Source: Blasia pusilla
Lineage: Eukaryota; Marchantiophyta; Marchantiopsida; Blasiales
NCBI GenBank assembly: GCA_050084515.1
Contig: CM114274.1
Location: forward strand, 30,070,001 to 30,134,000
Reading direction: 5' to 3'
Length of the DNA: 64,000 bases
The notes below the pieces were generated by a model that saw nothing but the letters and a program-made list of their open reading frames with translations, made no database searches and was not told the DNA's origin. Positions 20,328-30,545 of the stretch are shown in pieces; the stretch's first letter is position 1; every line of letters starts with the position of its first letter. The position numbers and the translations under genes are program-made.

Positions 20328-21014
20328 TTAACGTTCAAGGAGAGTAGGCACACGACAACAAAGGTACTCCAAGACTACTCCATCATCATGAATATCTCTA
20401 CCACTTGTCGTCTCCTCACTGGCCTCGAGATCCAAGGACTCTCCACTAGACCTCACCATCGAAGTCTCCACACTCTGGCTCTCCATAGCTAACATGCCTA
20501 AATAGGCTGACGCGTGCCATCCTGGCACCGACTCCTCATAACTCTCTCCATGCCATCGAGCTCCAGTCGCATCTCGCTGACTCGAGCATGGGTTACGACT
20601 CAACCCATCTGCATCTTGGTTGAGCGACCCATGTCTATGTACCACCTGAAAATCATACTCTTGCAACAATAGAGCCCATCTCGCAAGCTTCCCTGTAAGC
20701 TTGTCGGACTCCATCAACCACTTCAGTGGTTGATGATCAGTGATGATGGTAAAGGGGTTGCCGAATAAGTAACACCTGAAATGCGCGACAGCCCACACCG
20801 CAGCCAAGCACTCACCCTCATATGAGCTGTACTTTGCCTCTGCAGCGTTGTTCAAGCGGCTAGCGTAAGCCACCACGAACTCTCTACCCTCGTCATCATG
20901 TTGGGTGAGCATCGCTCCAAGCCCCAACATGCTCCAATCTGTGTGCAACTCGAAAGGACGCCCCCTGATCGGTCTCCTCAAGATGGGCGCAGACGTCAAC
21001 TTGTCCTTGAGCAA
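20328..21014 (-). pseudogene. RNase H of element C
   Basis: The 228-residue stretch begins LKDKLTSAPILRRP and contains the RNase H acidic residues in ELHTDWSMLGLGAMLTQ, KYSSYEGECLAAVWAVAHF and IITDHQPLKWLM. RNase H degrades the RNA of RNA-DNA hybrids during reverse transcription. One in-frame stop near 21015 separates it from the RT. Its C-terminal connection to the integrase is cut by insertion E. The domain itself looks intact. Confidence 0.85.
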
Positions 21015-21950
21015 CTAAAATGCTTGCTCTTGCTCATCCCCCCAGTGCCACTCGTGATCCACCTTGGTCAGTAAGGTCAGTGGCTTCGCAATCAAACTGA
21101 ATCCCTTGACGTATCGTCGATAGAAGTTCGCCAATCCCATGAATGCACGAACACGGCTCACATCGGTAGGGCGTGGAATGCGTGAGATAGCCTTTACCTT
21201 TGTTTGCTGAACACCAAGGCCCCCTCGATATATCGTATGACCCAAGTACTCAATTTGGTCGTAGAAGAACTTGCACTTGCCTGGATGTAGCTTCAGCCCA
21301 TGTAATTGCAATCGTCGAAACACCTCCTCTAGATGTCGCTCATGCTCCTCAACCGTGGCGCTAAAGACTACGATGTCATCAATATAACACCTAAAAAAAT
21401 CCAAACCAGCCAAGATCCTATCCATGACCCTCTGAAACTCAGCCGGGGCGTTCTTTAACCCAAATGGTAAGAACCGCCACTGGTACAAACAATCCTTCCC
21501 GTGAGGATCGATGCCCCAAAATGTCGTCTTCTGCCTGTCCTCCACTCTCATAGGCAGCTGATGGTATCCGACTCGCAAATCCAATGAACTGAAGATCTTT
21601 GCGTGACCAATCGCATCAAAAATCTCCTCAGGGATGGGCATGGCATACCTATCGGACTTTTTTTGCCGATTGATAGGTCGGTAATCCCCACACATCCGCC
21701 TATCCGTCAAGTTGCCATGCACATCCTTCTTGGCAGGCATGATAGTGGCAGATGCATACTCCCCATGCAACATCTCCACTAGTCCTGCTCTGACCAAGTC
21801 CTGGCTCTTACTCTCAATCAGAGCCCTCTCCATATCACTATACTTGTGGGGTCATCGGAAGAACGGCCTATCACTCGACAACTCAATGCGGATCCCCGGT
21901 CCCTTCAGCGTACCCAAATCCTCCATGCTAAACGCAAAGCAGCTCCTATA
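21015..21950 (-). pseudogene. Reverse transcriptase of element C
   Basis: An uninterrupted 272-residue RT stretch (21015-21833) carries PAKKDVHGNLTDRRMCGDY, FSSLDLRVGYHQLPMRVED, QWRFLPFGLKNAPAEFQRV, the catalytic CYIDDIVVFSATVEEHERH, KCKFFYDQIEYLGHT, and MGLANFYRRYVKGFS. These are Ty3/gypsy RT motifs in standard order, and the YIDD Asp pair is intact. A short upstream segment (to about 21950) matches the RT lead-in of B and is out of frame. The stop at its end separates it from RNase H. Confidence 0.88.
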
Positions 21951-22244
21951 ACTCCTGAGGAACTGATGTATTCGGCGCCGCTCTCCTCCTGTCAACTTAG
22001 GGCCCATATCTCGCTCCCAAGTCTCCATTGTGACTAGGGTAGGACTCTACGGCGTGGGTATCGGTGGTTGCTATGGTGCAACCCCGTCTTGAACAACAAC
22101 ACTCGGCCGCTCTCCTGCAGCCAACTGCAAACTCTGATCTCCTCCACGTGTAGTGCCCGAAACCACGCTCGATGTTGTGGCTATCATCTCCTTGCGTACC
22201 TGCAAAACATCCCAAGAAGTCCAAGGGTGTCTCTCCCGATCTCC

Positions 22245-23620
22245 TCAGGTCTCGCCCCTAGCCACTGCCTCCACCGTCTTGGTAGGCATGGGGCTCACCA
22301 ACGCAATCGTTGTGATCTGTCGCGATCTCATACGACCCTGCTCAGCCACTCCCAAGCTGAGGATCCATGTCAAGCAGTTCAGGTCCATCGCCTGACCCAA
22401 GACATGGCATCGTGATGCCTCTGACACTGATAGTACTGCCGTCACTCCTGTGGGAAATCCCATCGCTCGCTCTCTCTCGTCGGCGTTGGGCTCCACCAAC
22501 CTCTGAACATGGTCATCCCAAACCAAGCTAGGACCGACCTCCTTGTATGCATAGGAAGCTGGAAAACTCACAAACGTGGGCAAGGCTGCCCGCGGCATGC
22601 CTACCCTATTGACCACAGTCAACGGTGGTCGATCATCGTGCCTCACTGCCTGTGATCGACAACCTGGATCCAGAATGGAATCCACTAACAAATGGGAGGG
22701 GCGCTCCACTCTTGCATACGCCCTCCGTAACACCGCATGGGGCACCAAGTTGGTCCACCATAGACGTGGGCGATGGGCTCTGGAACCTACACTCGCCGCA
22801 TCCAAGAACACTGCTGGGCCGATCCAGGCACGCACCTGATGAGCACTCGTCACCACCCGTGACCGGGAGTCTCCTAAGATCGGCACATTCTCCATAATGT
22901 AGGTTGGAGAATGAGACTGGTGCTCCTGCAATTACCGTAAGATCCTCAACATCTCCCAAAACAACTTGGACCGGGTGTCAGCCAACCCGCTGCCTCGTCC
23001 AGCACTCGATTGGCCCTCACATGGCCAACCGGCAATGACCAAATCAATGGTCCCTACCCGCTCTAAGTTGTACGCCCCCAACAATGAAATATCCCTCGGT
23101 AGGGAACTCTGATACCCCTGTACTACGGACGCAGACAATAAGTCGGGAAAACGTAGGCATATTGCGCCACATGTCGTAGTGAGACGCGCCTTGCAACATC
23201 ATCACTCTCCACATATAAGTACTACTGTACTCACACTCTTGCCTGCAAAACAACAGCTAACCCGGTGCTTATCCCTCAAAGAGATCTAACACTCGAATGC
23301 CCTCCTCCGGGGTACACCACACAATAGGTGTGGTATCTAAGGGTGTCATTGTAGCACTCCCTCCTACCTTGGGTTTCTCTGACCCGTCACGCTCCGGTGC
23401 AAATGCCTCGCTCCACGCGGTCTGCACGTGCTCATCTGCCAATCGTCAAAGCTCCTCAGTCGAGACCCACATCCGCACCTCTCCTCCACGGAATGATGCA
23501 CCTACCATAACACTCCTCTTCATAGAAATGTCAGGAACGGGAGTATCCTCTATATGGACATGTCCCTCAATCAAATCACTAGGCCAAGTGATGGCAGTGC
23601 TAAATGCTGCTAAGGTCGCC
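22245..23620 (-). pseudogene. DNMT3-like cytosine-C5 DNA methyltransferase of element C
   Basis: Predicted to methylate cytosine at C5 in DNA using AdoMet. A lead-in (MATLAAFSTAITWPSDLI-type, 23400-23620) is followed by motif I EEGIRVLDLFEGISTGL (near 23260-23310, split by a stop or frameshift). Next are a motif II-like YVESDDVARRV, and motif IV DLVIAGWPCEGQSSAGRGSGL with catalytic Cys codon 23019-23021. Motif VI is YIMENVPILGD (ENV 22884-22892), motif VIII SRAHRPRLWWTNLVPH, motif IX NADERERAMGFPTGVTA, and motif X HVLGQAMDLNCL. The order I to X is canonical, unlike the permuted plant DRM enzymes, and AHR-x-R-x-W resembles DNMT3. It is encoded between protease and RT. A stop near 22932 splits motif IV from VI. 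The target-recognition region is short. Confidence 0.9.
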
Positions 23621-23625
23621 ATCTC

Positions 23626-24777
23626 TCATGGTCGTTGCTCGATCACTATACTTGTGAATCGGACGGGTAATGAGCTAAGGCGCCCATCACCTGACTGCCA
23701 TCCTGGTCTGTAGGACGCTGACTCCTCCCAGTAATCCAGGGAAAACCCCATCGGGTATAACACTGCTCCACCAACCAAGACATCGTAGGACTCTGCATCA
23801 GTCACTATTGCCTTGGCGCGCACCACAGACTCATCAGTAGGATGTCCCGAGCGAATCCTCACCACCACCTCCTATCGGGTGATATAATATGTGGTACTCG
23901 CTCCACCCAAGGATGTTTGTATCCGGAATGGACAATGCTCCACATCGGCTCTCGTCAAGCCCAATCCTCTGAATGACGCTTTCCCCAACATCAGGGGTTG
24001 CGCTCTTGAATCCAACAAGACGCGCTGCGGACTAAAAGCTCTACCTCCAGGTTTCACCAACTGGAAGACCTCTCCTCCATTATCTAGCAACACAACACCA
24101 GGAGAAGCCATGGCACGCTCTATCACGGGTCTAGCGGGCATCTCCGCCATTCTAGCAGCCGCAGCCTGCCATAAATCTGACGTGGATGGTTCGAGCATCC
24201 GCTCCAAGGGCAGGTCCATCACCTCCTCTGCAATCACCTCTGAACATGATGCAGGAACTCCAACTCTGCGCTCACATAGCAACGCGGCCAGCCGAAAAGC
24301 CTCGGCAGGCGTACCCCCCAACGTCATAACATCGGAAGCAGAAAATAAAGGAGTGCGGTACACAACGGTGGCCGCCCCCAACAATGTGCTCGACACATGC
24401 CCCTCCTGAGCATTAACAATAGGAGTCGTCGCACTTGCTTCTCCCATCGCCCTCCGTGCCTGCACACCAACAACATCACCAACTCTCAAGGAACTTTGAT
24501 GAGGACCCATCGATGGGGTCTTCATGGCTTCAGACAACGTGAAAGATTGAGGAAGCCTAGTCTGTTTTCTGGTTTCCCCTCGTTGTGGATCCAACTCTAC
24601 GGGTGATCCACGCGTCACAACTGCGGCGGCCTCTATCTGGACAACCCGGCACATCCAACCAGGATCCTCCAGATCTCTAGGTGCTCCATATGATGTCGAT
24701 GCCACGGATCCGGCATCGGGTAACCTCAATGCCATAGCGGCAATATGCTCTTGTAGCTGATGTATCTGAGCAGCCAT
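23626..24777 (-). pseudogene. Unknown domain plus aspartic protease of element C
   Basis: A single 301-residue stretch (23872-24777) starts MAAQIHQLQEHIAAMALRLP, probably a short helical oligomerisation segment. It continues through about 240 residues I do not recognise (RVGDVVGVQARRAMGEAS, APLFSASDVMTLGG-like, EVIAEEVMDLPLERML). It then enters the protease, whose active site reads VLLDSRAQPLMLGKA, with Arg for the Gly of DSG/DTG. After one stop the protease continues as IVTDAESYDVLVGGAVLYPM (23626-23868), like the ILGxxWL flap-to-C-terminal part of retropepsins. The substitution probably inactivates the protease. Confidence 0.75.
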
Positions 24778-24899
24778 CCCAGCCTCACGTCCGGCGTCTC
24801 CCTCGGCGCGTCTAGGTGGTGGTACTCTACCTCCTCCACGGGAAGCTCCACCACCCTCTCGGGCAACTCCAGCTCCTCGTTCCCCAACGAGACCACCTG

Positions 24900-25135
24900 G
24901 TGCACGATCTCTAGGCCCACCCGGACCGGCTACTCGCTCAGGTGCCCTCTCTAGCCCTCGGTCCGAACGTAACTCACGATGTAAATTGAAACACTTGGTG
25001 CGTGTATGACCATACCTCTGACAATAGTCACACTGATAACCTCATGGTGCAGCACCATCTCCTCCTCCATGCTGAGGCATACGTCCATGATCATGACGAG
25101 TGCAATGGCGCTGATGATGGGCTCCACCACATGAC
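24900..25135 (-). pseudogene. Nucleocapsid zinc knuckles of element C
   Basis: One minus-strand frame reads TCWSCGGAHHQRHCTR and, after one stop, QCDYCQRYGHTRTKCFNLH. The second is a perfect CX2CX4HX4C knuckle and the first is near-canonical. Gly/Pro/Arg-rich sequence follows (PERVAGPGGPRDRAPGG). Knuckles bind and package element RNA. The same pair occurs in element B. Confidence 0.85.
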
Positions 25136-25245
25136 CAACAAGTAATAGTAGGCGGATGCTGTTGAGCCACATATGAAGGCGCAAGTCTCTATGCCACGGG
25201 CTCCCGGTATCCTCCCTGAGCTCGTGGTGCCATAGTTGACTTATC

Positions 25246-26250
25246 TCAGAGTCCACGTTGCTGCAATGGTGGTGCAACCAATCGCGATTGCTCTCGCCCA
25301 GAACCCATGGTGGCTACGCTCTCCTCCGCCATGTTGCGCTCAATGTTCTCCGCAGTCCTAAAAACATCTCTCAACATAGGGGAGGTGTTCATAAGAATCA
25401 CCCCCTCCCGCACCCGTGGCCGCAGGGTCTGGTCCAGCATCGCGTACTATGATTGGATAGCCTAAGCCTCTATCATCCCCTGAGTGGCGTTGATCAACCG
25501 GCGCAAGCGAGTGTAAGCCTCACGTAAACTCTCACTCGGGCGCCTCCGGAAGTTGTGGATGCTCCGCAACTTTTCCGTCCGTACCCCTTGGTAGCTTGTC
25601 CTCAACTCAGCAAAGAACTCAACCACGGGGTTGAACCTGGGACGAACCCGACTAGGCAGACGGTGCAATCGCTGCTCGGTGAGTGACCCCTCCTAAAACA
25701 TCACTAGTGGAAGAGGAAGTAGCCTCTCCTGACTCCTCCTCCTCATCTGGGAATGGCTTTGTCCATGACACATAGTGTGGGTCGTAGTAGAGTCGCCATG
25801 CCTCAATCTCCTAGGCATATCTGTGGGAAAACTCATGGTAATCGTCCATGGGTGCCCCCTCTAGATGCTAGAACATACCATTCCATATTGTAAACGGGTT
25901 GAACTCTCTATAGTTCTTGGCCCGCTGGGAGTCGCACCAACTCCTAAACTCTGCTATGAAATCGTGCAACTCAATCGTACCTACTGCACCTGAAAACCTA
26001 CGCGGTCCTCTACCCCGGTCGTCCATCTCGTACGCCCAACTGGTAGGACCACTCACAATGTGTGGCGATGTGCTCACAAATTCCTCTACACCCTCCCCCT
26101 CGTCTGACGATGACACAGAAGGAGGTCAAGGTGGTCCCTTAAGTGAAGATCCTCGGAACCTCACGCCACTCCGCGTAAAACCTCTAAAGCTACTCTCGGA
26201 TTCACCACCTCGCCTCTCAAAGTCCTGAATGGACGCCGTGATGACCCTCG
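25246..26250 (-). pseudogene. Gag of element C
   Basis: Capsid-type gag blocks in order: DFERRGGESESSFRGF-like, the acidic SSSDEGEGVEEFVSTSPHIV, RRFSGAVGTIELHDFIAEF, FNPFTIWNGM, FNPVVEFFAELRTSYQGVR, SLREAYTRLRRLINATQGM and LRDVFRTAENIERNMAEES. The start codon position equivalent to 7379 of element B is ACG instead of ATG (near 26236). A handful of stops separate the blocks. This is a helical retrotransposon gag by its position and composition. No closer family could be named. Confidence 0.75.
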
Positions 26251-27887
26251 TGCCCTTCTCACCCGATCACTCTTGCCTCGCGAGTAATCCCTCAATCACT
26301 CATCCCAAACATGCGGAACTCGATCTACACTCTCCCTCCCCGAGACATGTAACGTGCGGCAATAAGCGGCGTGGTGCGGCAAATCGACCAGGCTATCATC
26401 TCATCGACAACCTACCCTCAACTCCGGACATCCCACACAGGTCTATGTCCCCTAAATCACATACATGAATGATGCTCTCAGCATCCACACACCCAATATC
26501 CCCAAATAAACTACCCAAATCCCAGAATCCCTCACACGTGCAGGGTAAAGGACCAGAATGGGTAACCTGAACACATGTCGATGTCGCTCCTCAACAATTG
26601 CGAATCTAACTCGGTCGTGGAGATAACTCCTCCAATCAGCAAGTCATACTCCTCCCGTATAGACGTTGCTCAAAACTCCTCGATAGACGGTGCCGTTCCA
26701 GCGGAACGGTGCGGCATTGCAAGCGGAACGGTGCGGCGTTACAAGGGGAACGGTGCGCCGTTGCAGGCGGCACGGAACGGCTACAAACGGCACGGCCCTC
26801 GATGATGGGATGCGGCACTCGGCGGCATACCCTCCTCAATCAACAATAAACCCACACTCTGCTCCACAATGCCGGAGCGGCTCCGTGATCAAGATGGTGC
26901 GGTGCGGCCACGAGCGGCACGGCGTGGCAATCGGCGGCGCGTTGGGGCTAGGGGCGTCATGGCACGGTACCCGATCGTCGTTGAGCGGCTACCAATCACA
27001 ACATAGCAGCAGGAAATCAAAACTCAAACACTATAAGAGGAGGTCATATGCCATCACAGGTTGATGACGGTGGCGGCCAAAACAAAGTATGGATGGCGAC
27101 GCAAGTCCGAGAATCAACCAACGTTGTGGAAGACCCTCCACTCCGTAACGGCGGCAATGGAAACCAAGGGTGGACAACGGACGGTGGACCATTGACGATG
27201 ACGGTTGACCGTTGATGGTGACGGTGATGTTTGACCGTTGACGGTGAAAGTTGACCATTGACGGTTGACGGTGACTACGACGGCGACAGCCGCCGCCGGT
27301 GTGGCGGCTGGTTTAGGGTTTGCACAATTTAACCCTAAAAATTGCCTAACAATGGCAGTTTTGCAAGATTGACCATAACTTTTTTCTCGCAACTCCAAAT
27401 TGCCCACTATTTGTTGCACAACGTGCACAGCTTCATGATCTACGCTAGCATCAAAAAAATATTTGGAATCGAACATTCCGGTAAAAATTGACAGGGACTG
27501 TCGTAAAGCCCACTGTCTCTTTCTTCTACCCAACATTCGGCACCGCTTCCGCGGTGATTCTTCCCAACAAAAATGTAAAACCTATAAAAATGCAAATCAG
27601 AAAGCGACATGGTGCTCCCAAAAGCACCGGCATGGGGCAATCCGCCCCCATACTCAATCCCTATCATAAATTGGGGAGCGCTTCCGTGCGTCACTCTTCC
27701 ACACGAAAAATCGGCACATGCAAAGAACAATCCAAGCAACCCTTGCTCCCATGAGCACTCCCATGAGCCGTTGAACGGGGAACACGGTCCCCAACCTGCA
27801 AAAACAGCGAGTGATCAGTGAGCTCCCCCATGAAGCTCTCTCACTCTCTCATTCTCGCATTCTCTCTTTCTCTCATTCTCTCTTTGT
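26251..27887 (-). other. 5' leader of element C with two tandem-repeat blocks
   Basis: A long non-coding leader between LTR and gag. It holds GC-rich repeats of a GGAACGGTGCGGC unit at about 26690-26800. It also holds a cluster of TTGAC cores at 27180-27280 made of TTGACCGTTGACGGT-like units. I found no convincing primer binding site. Confidence 0.65.
27180..27280 (+). promoter_or_regulatory. Cluster of TTGAC (W-box-like) cores in the leader
   Basis: Seven TTGAC cores fall within roughly 100 bp, several as TTGACC. W-boxes (TTGACY) bind WRKY factors in plants. Here the cores arise from a short tandem repeat, so the match may be incidental. The cluster lies inside the transcribed leader. Confidence 0.35.
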
Positions 27888-28401
27888 AAAGTAAGATCCA
27901 ATCTCTCTCTACACAATCTCACACCATAGCTCTCAAAGGTGTGCACTCTCTCTCATGTCAAACCAAACCCACTCTCCTAATGAGAGGCTTGGGTTACACT
28001 CACAAGGCAAGGGACCATAGCTCCGCCGCCTCATGCCAAGAGGTTCAACAAAGAGAGAATGAGCTCTCAAGCTCTCTCTCCTTGGGATATATACCCCTCA
28101 CCTCTCCCAAGCTCTCTCTATGGTAACCTATTCTCCCAAGTCACCTCTTTGGCTCTTGACCTGATGTAGGAGGTCAAGGGTCACTTACCAAAAATATAAA
28201 ATCGATCATATACTCAAGTGGTACTTACCTAAAATAGTAAGTTCCTCAATATGGCTCCAAATAAACCAAAACGAAGGGGAAACCTGCTCTCTCAGGTTTC
28301 CTGGGGCCTCAGCAAGTCATCCTTGACCTCCTAGGCCTGTCCTACACTACTCTTGAAGATGCTCTACTAGATCTCACCGATCTATCCTAAAGGACGTGAC
28401 A
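27888..28401 (-). repeat. 5' LTR of element C
   Basis: It starts TGTCACGTCCTTTAGGATAG (element sense) directly at the CTCT duplication and matches Y of the 3' LTR over about 514 bp. A GGGGTATATATCCC box lies near 28080-28093. It lacks the 129-bp X segment. Confidence 0.82.
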
Positions 28402-28491
28402 CTCTGGTGCAAATATCTCGCTCCACGCGGTCTGCACATGCTCAGTGGCTAAGCGTCGAAGCTCCTCAATCGAGCCCCAAAGCGGACGCTT
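28402..28491 (-). pseudogene. Residual methyltransferase lead-in of element A
   Basis: The minus strand matches element B 10505-10600 (GGGCTCGATTGAGGAG, GCATGTGCAGACCGCGTGGA, TTTGCACCAGAG blocks). It is the upstream flank of the site where element C inserted. It ends abruptly at 28491 against the left arm of an inverted repeat. Confidence 0.75.
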
Positions 28492-28893
28492 TGTGGTGAC
28501 TCTTATGCCCCTCTTGCACAATAAACTTTTTCCCTCCCCCTTCGAAGCCAACTCCTAACAAAAAAAGCTAAGTCTAAGGCACTATAATCTACACCCTCAT
28601 ACAATGTTGTCCGTTTGTAGTCCAAAACCATGTGGCATGGTGTGGTAACACTCTACGTTGATCTATGTCACCATTGTCCTACCATTGGCATCTCACATAG
28701 GTATGTGCCTCCCCACAATGAATAAATTCACCACACTCAATGTATATGTATCTCCTCCCATCTAGTGCAACTCCTAACTATCCAACACCCTAGGAAAATC
28801 CTTGGCCCCTCTCCTCCACTCCTCTGTTAGGAGTTGGCTTCGAAGGGGGAGGGAAAAAGTTTATTGTGCAAGAGGGGCATAAGAGTCACCACA
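28492..28893. repeat. Perfect 69-bp inverted repeat with 264-bp spacer
   Basis: 28492-28560 is the exact reverse complement of 28825-28893 with no mismatch. The right arm continues naturally into a gag leader and gag (compare 7350-7390 in element B). The left arm begins exactly where element A stops, so it looks like a templated inverted insertion at a deletion breakpoint. The spacer 28561-28824 has no recognisable content. Confidence 0.9.
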
Positions 28894-29560
28894 TTGTCCT
28901 TTCAAGGGCTTGAGAGGAAGGTTAGTGCAATGTTGAGAGTAGTGGTGGAGGATTCACACTTGGAGTGAGTTATAGAGAGTTTTTTTTCTGAGCTACGTTA
29001 ACCACAATAGTGCCCAAACGAGTCATCCTCAAAAGAGGAAGGGACACCTGAGAGTGAGTTCCTAGACTCGCTATAGGGGTACACTAGTCGCATCATCCTT
29101 CACTCGTGGGCGATCATAAAACATAGTGGGAATTTGGTCCTCCAATAACTCTCGCAAACAATTAGCATCTTGTAGCTACATGACTTCATTGCACATTATG
29201 GAGTGTGGTTTGATACATACAGGACAAGCAACACGTGGGAGGATAACCTATTCATTGTTTGGAACATGGGATTTCAGCATTTGGAGGGTCCCCATGCCAT
29301 ATGGATGATCACCATGAGTTATTGACTTGACATGCAATAGAGATCAAAGCATGGAGGTTGTACATGTGTCCAGACTATGTCCAACCCATGGACGGAAAAG
29401 TCCATTTTTGTGCAACCTTGTCACAGTGCTACTATAGCTAGTCAATAGATGTCATGTGTGTCCAACCCACGTATGGAGTTTTTTGAGGAGTTAAGGAGGA
29501 GCTACCGAGGGGTTCATAATGAAAAGCTACCCAATATCCAAAAAAATTAGCATCTACATG
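28894..29560 (+). pseudogene. Decayed gag relic of the same family
   Basis: This plus-strand sequence is a diverged match to gag of element B. Examples are CACATTGTCCTTTCAAGGGCTTGAGAGG versus the gag start, then TAGCTACATGACTTCATT and GGGATTTCAGCATTTGGAGG versus the block ending in MFQHLEG. Near 29480 GAGTTTTTTGAGGAGTTAAGG corresponds to VEFFAELR. Many stops are present. It is older than A, B and C. Confidence 0.7.
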
Positions 29561-29596
29561 ATGAGATGGCGGCATGTCCGCGGACAAGTCCGCACA

Positions 29597-30545
29597 TGTC
29601 TATGTGGCGCCCATAGTAGTGGGAAACCCGGGAAGCGAGTCATGATCATGGTTACAAGGAAAAAAGATCTTGGTGTGACCCACCAAAGTTGCAACCTAGT
29701 CTAGTTGGTCGCAAGACTAGGAAGGGCAGCAGAACCTGCTGCAAGATTAACGTTAGGCAAGATGCGAACATGTTTAGTGACTAGCCTAATATGAGAAAGG
29801 AGCGTAGCTACTTGTGGGGAAAAGCCAAGGCAAGCATGGTTTGAGATCTTGGAACCAAGTTCCAAGTCAAGGGCAAGAAGCAAGGAATACGTGAGTAGTC
29901 AAGATGGGCAAGATGCCCCAACACTAGTCACAAAACACAAAGGGCCGCAAGACAACCATGAAAGGCGAAATGAGGAGTCATAATGGGCGCTAGCTATGGG
30001 ATACATGAAACATGGGTTTGAGCTCCAAGATGCATTTGGGAGCCGAGAGTTGCTTAAGTTGCAAGAAGCCTTCGCCCAACCATCTTGATGAATAACTAGT
30101 CAAACGTTGGTGAACGGGTTGCTAACCACATTTGGGTTGAGAGTCAAAATGAAGGGCCTAAGGGGGATAATGACAAAGGTGGGGTTTCCTTTGAGAACCC
30201 TAGAAATACCTTGGGCGTACCCTCCCTCTCTACCCGCTCAAGCCCTTGAACCAAGAACTTACCCTGATGCAAGTTTGGCCGTGTTTTAGGTTTGAACTAA
30301 GGGGTGCACCTTCAGGAATTAACTGACATGCTCCACTTTAGATGAGCGACTTGGAGAGATTGGTCAAGGTTTAGGGAAGAGGCTTCCTACGCAATTGGGA
30401 AGGCTCAACCAGATCAACACTTGGCAACTTCTCAACAACCTACCAAACCAGTTGATTCTTTGGGACTCCTACTAAATCTGCCGCTTGCAAAGCTCAAGGT
30501 CGGGAGAGCTCCGAGGTGAAGCTAGGGGAAGTAGAGGACGGACTC
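29597..30545 (+). repeat. Repeat L2, copy 1 (LTR-like)
   Basis: Collinear with 48960-49920 across about 950 bp (GGCGCCCA, AAGCGAGTCATGATC, GAGCTCCAAGATGCATTTGG, TAGTCAAACGTTGG, GTGTTTTAGGTTTGAACTA blocks). It starts close to TGTCTATGTGGCGCCC, the form expected of an LTR end. The central part is also shared with insertion E in element C. No long coding region is present. Confidence 0.7.

Larger units (their letters stand above)
16958..28401 (-). mobile_element. Element C: near-complete DNMT- and PHD-bearing Ty3/gypsy retrotransposon
   Basis: An 11,444-bp minus-strand insertion flanked by CTCT duplications, inside element A's methyltransferase region. Order in element sense: 5' LTR (28401-27888), leader, gag, zinc knuckles, unknown domain plus protease, methyltransferase, RT, RNase H, insertion E, integrase with PHD finger, X repeat, 3' LTR (17599-16958). 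Most domains are open over hundreds of bases with only a few stops, so it looks like the youngest copy here. Known defects are an ACG at the gag start, DSR for DSG in the protease, a frameshift after methyltransferase motif I, Asn for the second integrase Asp, and insertion E. Confidence 0.88.
4213..28491 (-). mobile_element. Element A: outer Ty3/gypsy DNMT-bearing retrotransposon, interrupted
   Basis: On the minus strand the parts of one element can be read across later insertions. They are a methyltransferase lead-in (28406-28491), methyltransferase (16954 down to about 16160), RT and RNase H (about 15750-14338 and 13593-13527), integrase plus PHD (6357-5151) and a 3' LTR (4840-4213). Element C occupies 16958-28401. 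A solo LTR sits at 13594-14337, and element B plus other sequence occupies 6358-13526. The 5' end (LTR, gag, protease) is missing beyond 28491. That 13527-16957 and 4213-6357 belong to the same insertion is inferred from strand, order and non-overlap. About 400 bp between RNase H and integrase is missing. Confidence 0.7.

Noticed and set aside
26680-27280. CRISPR-like array in the element C leader
   Set aside because: The units are short, contiguous and degenerate, without unique spacers. They are simple tandem repeats in a eukaryotic retrotransposon leader.
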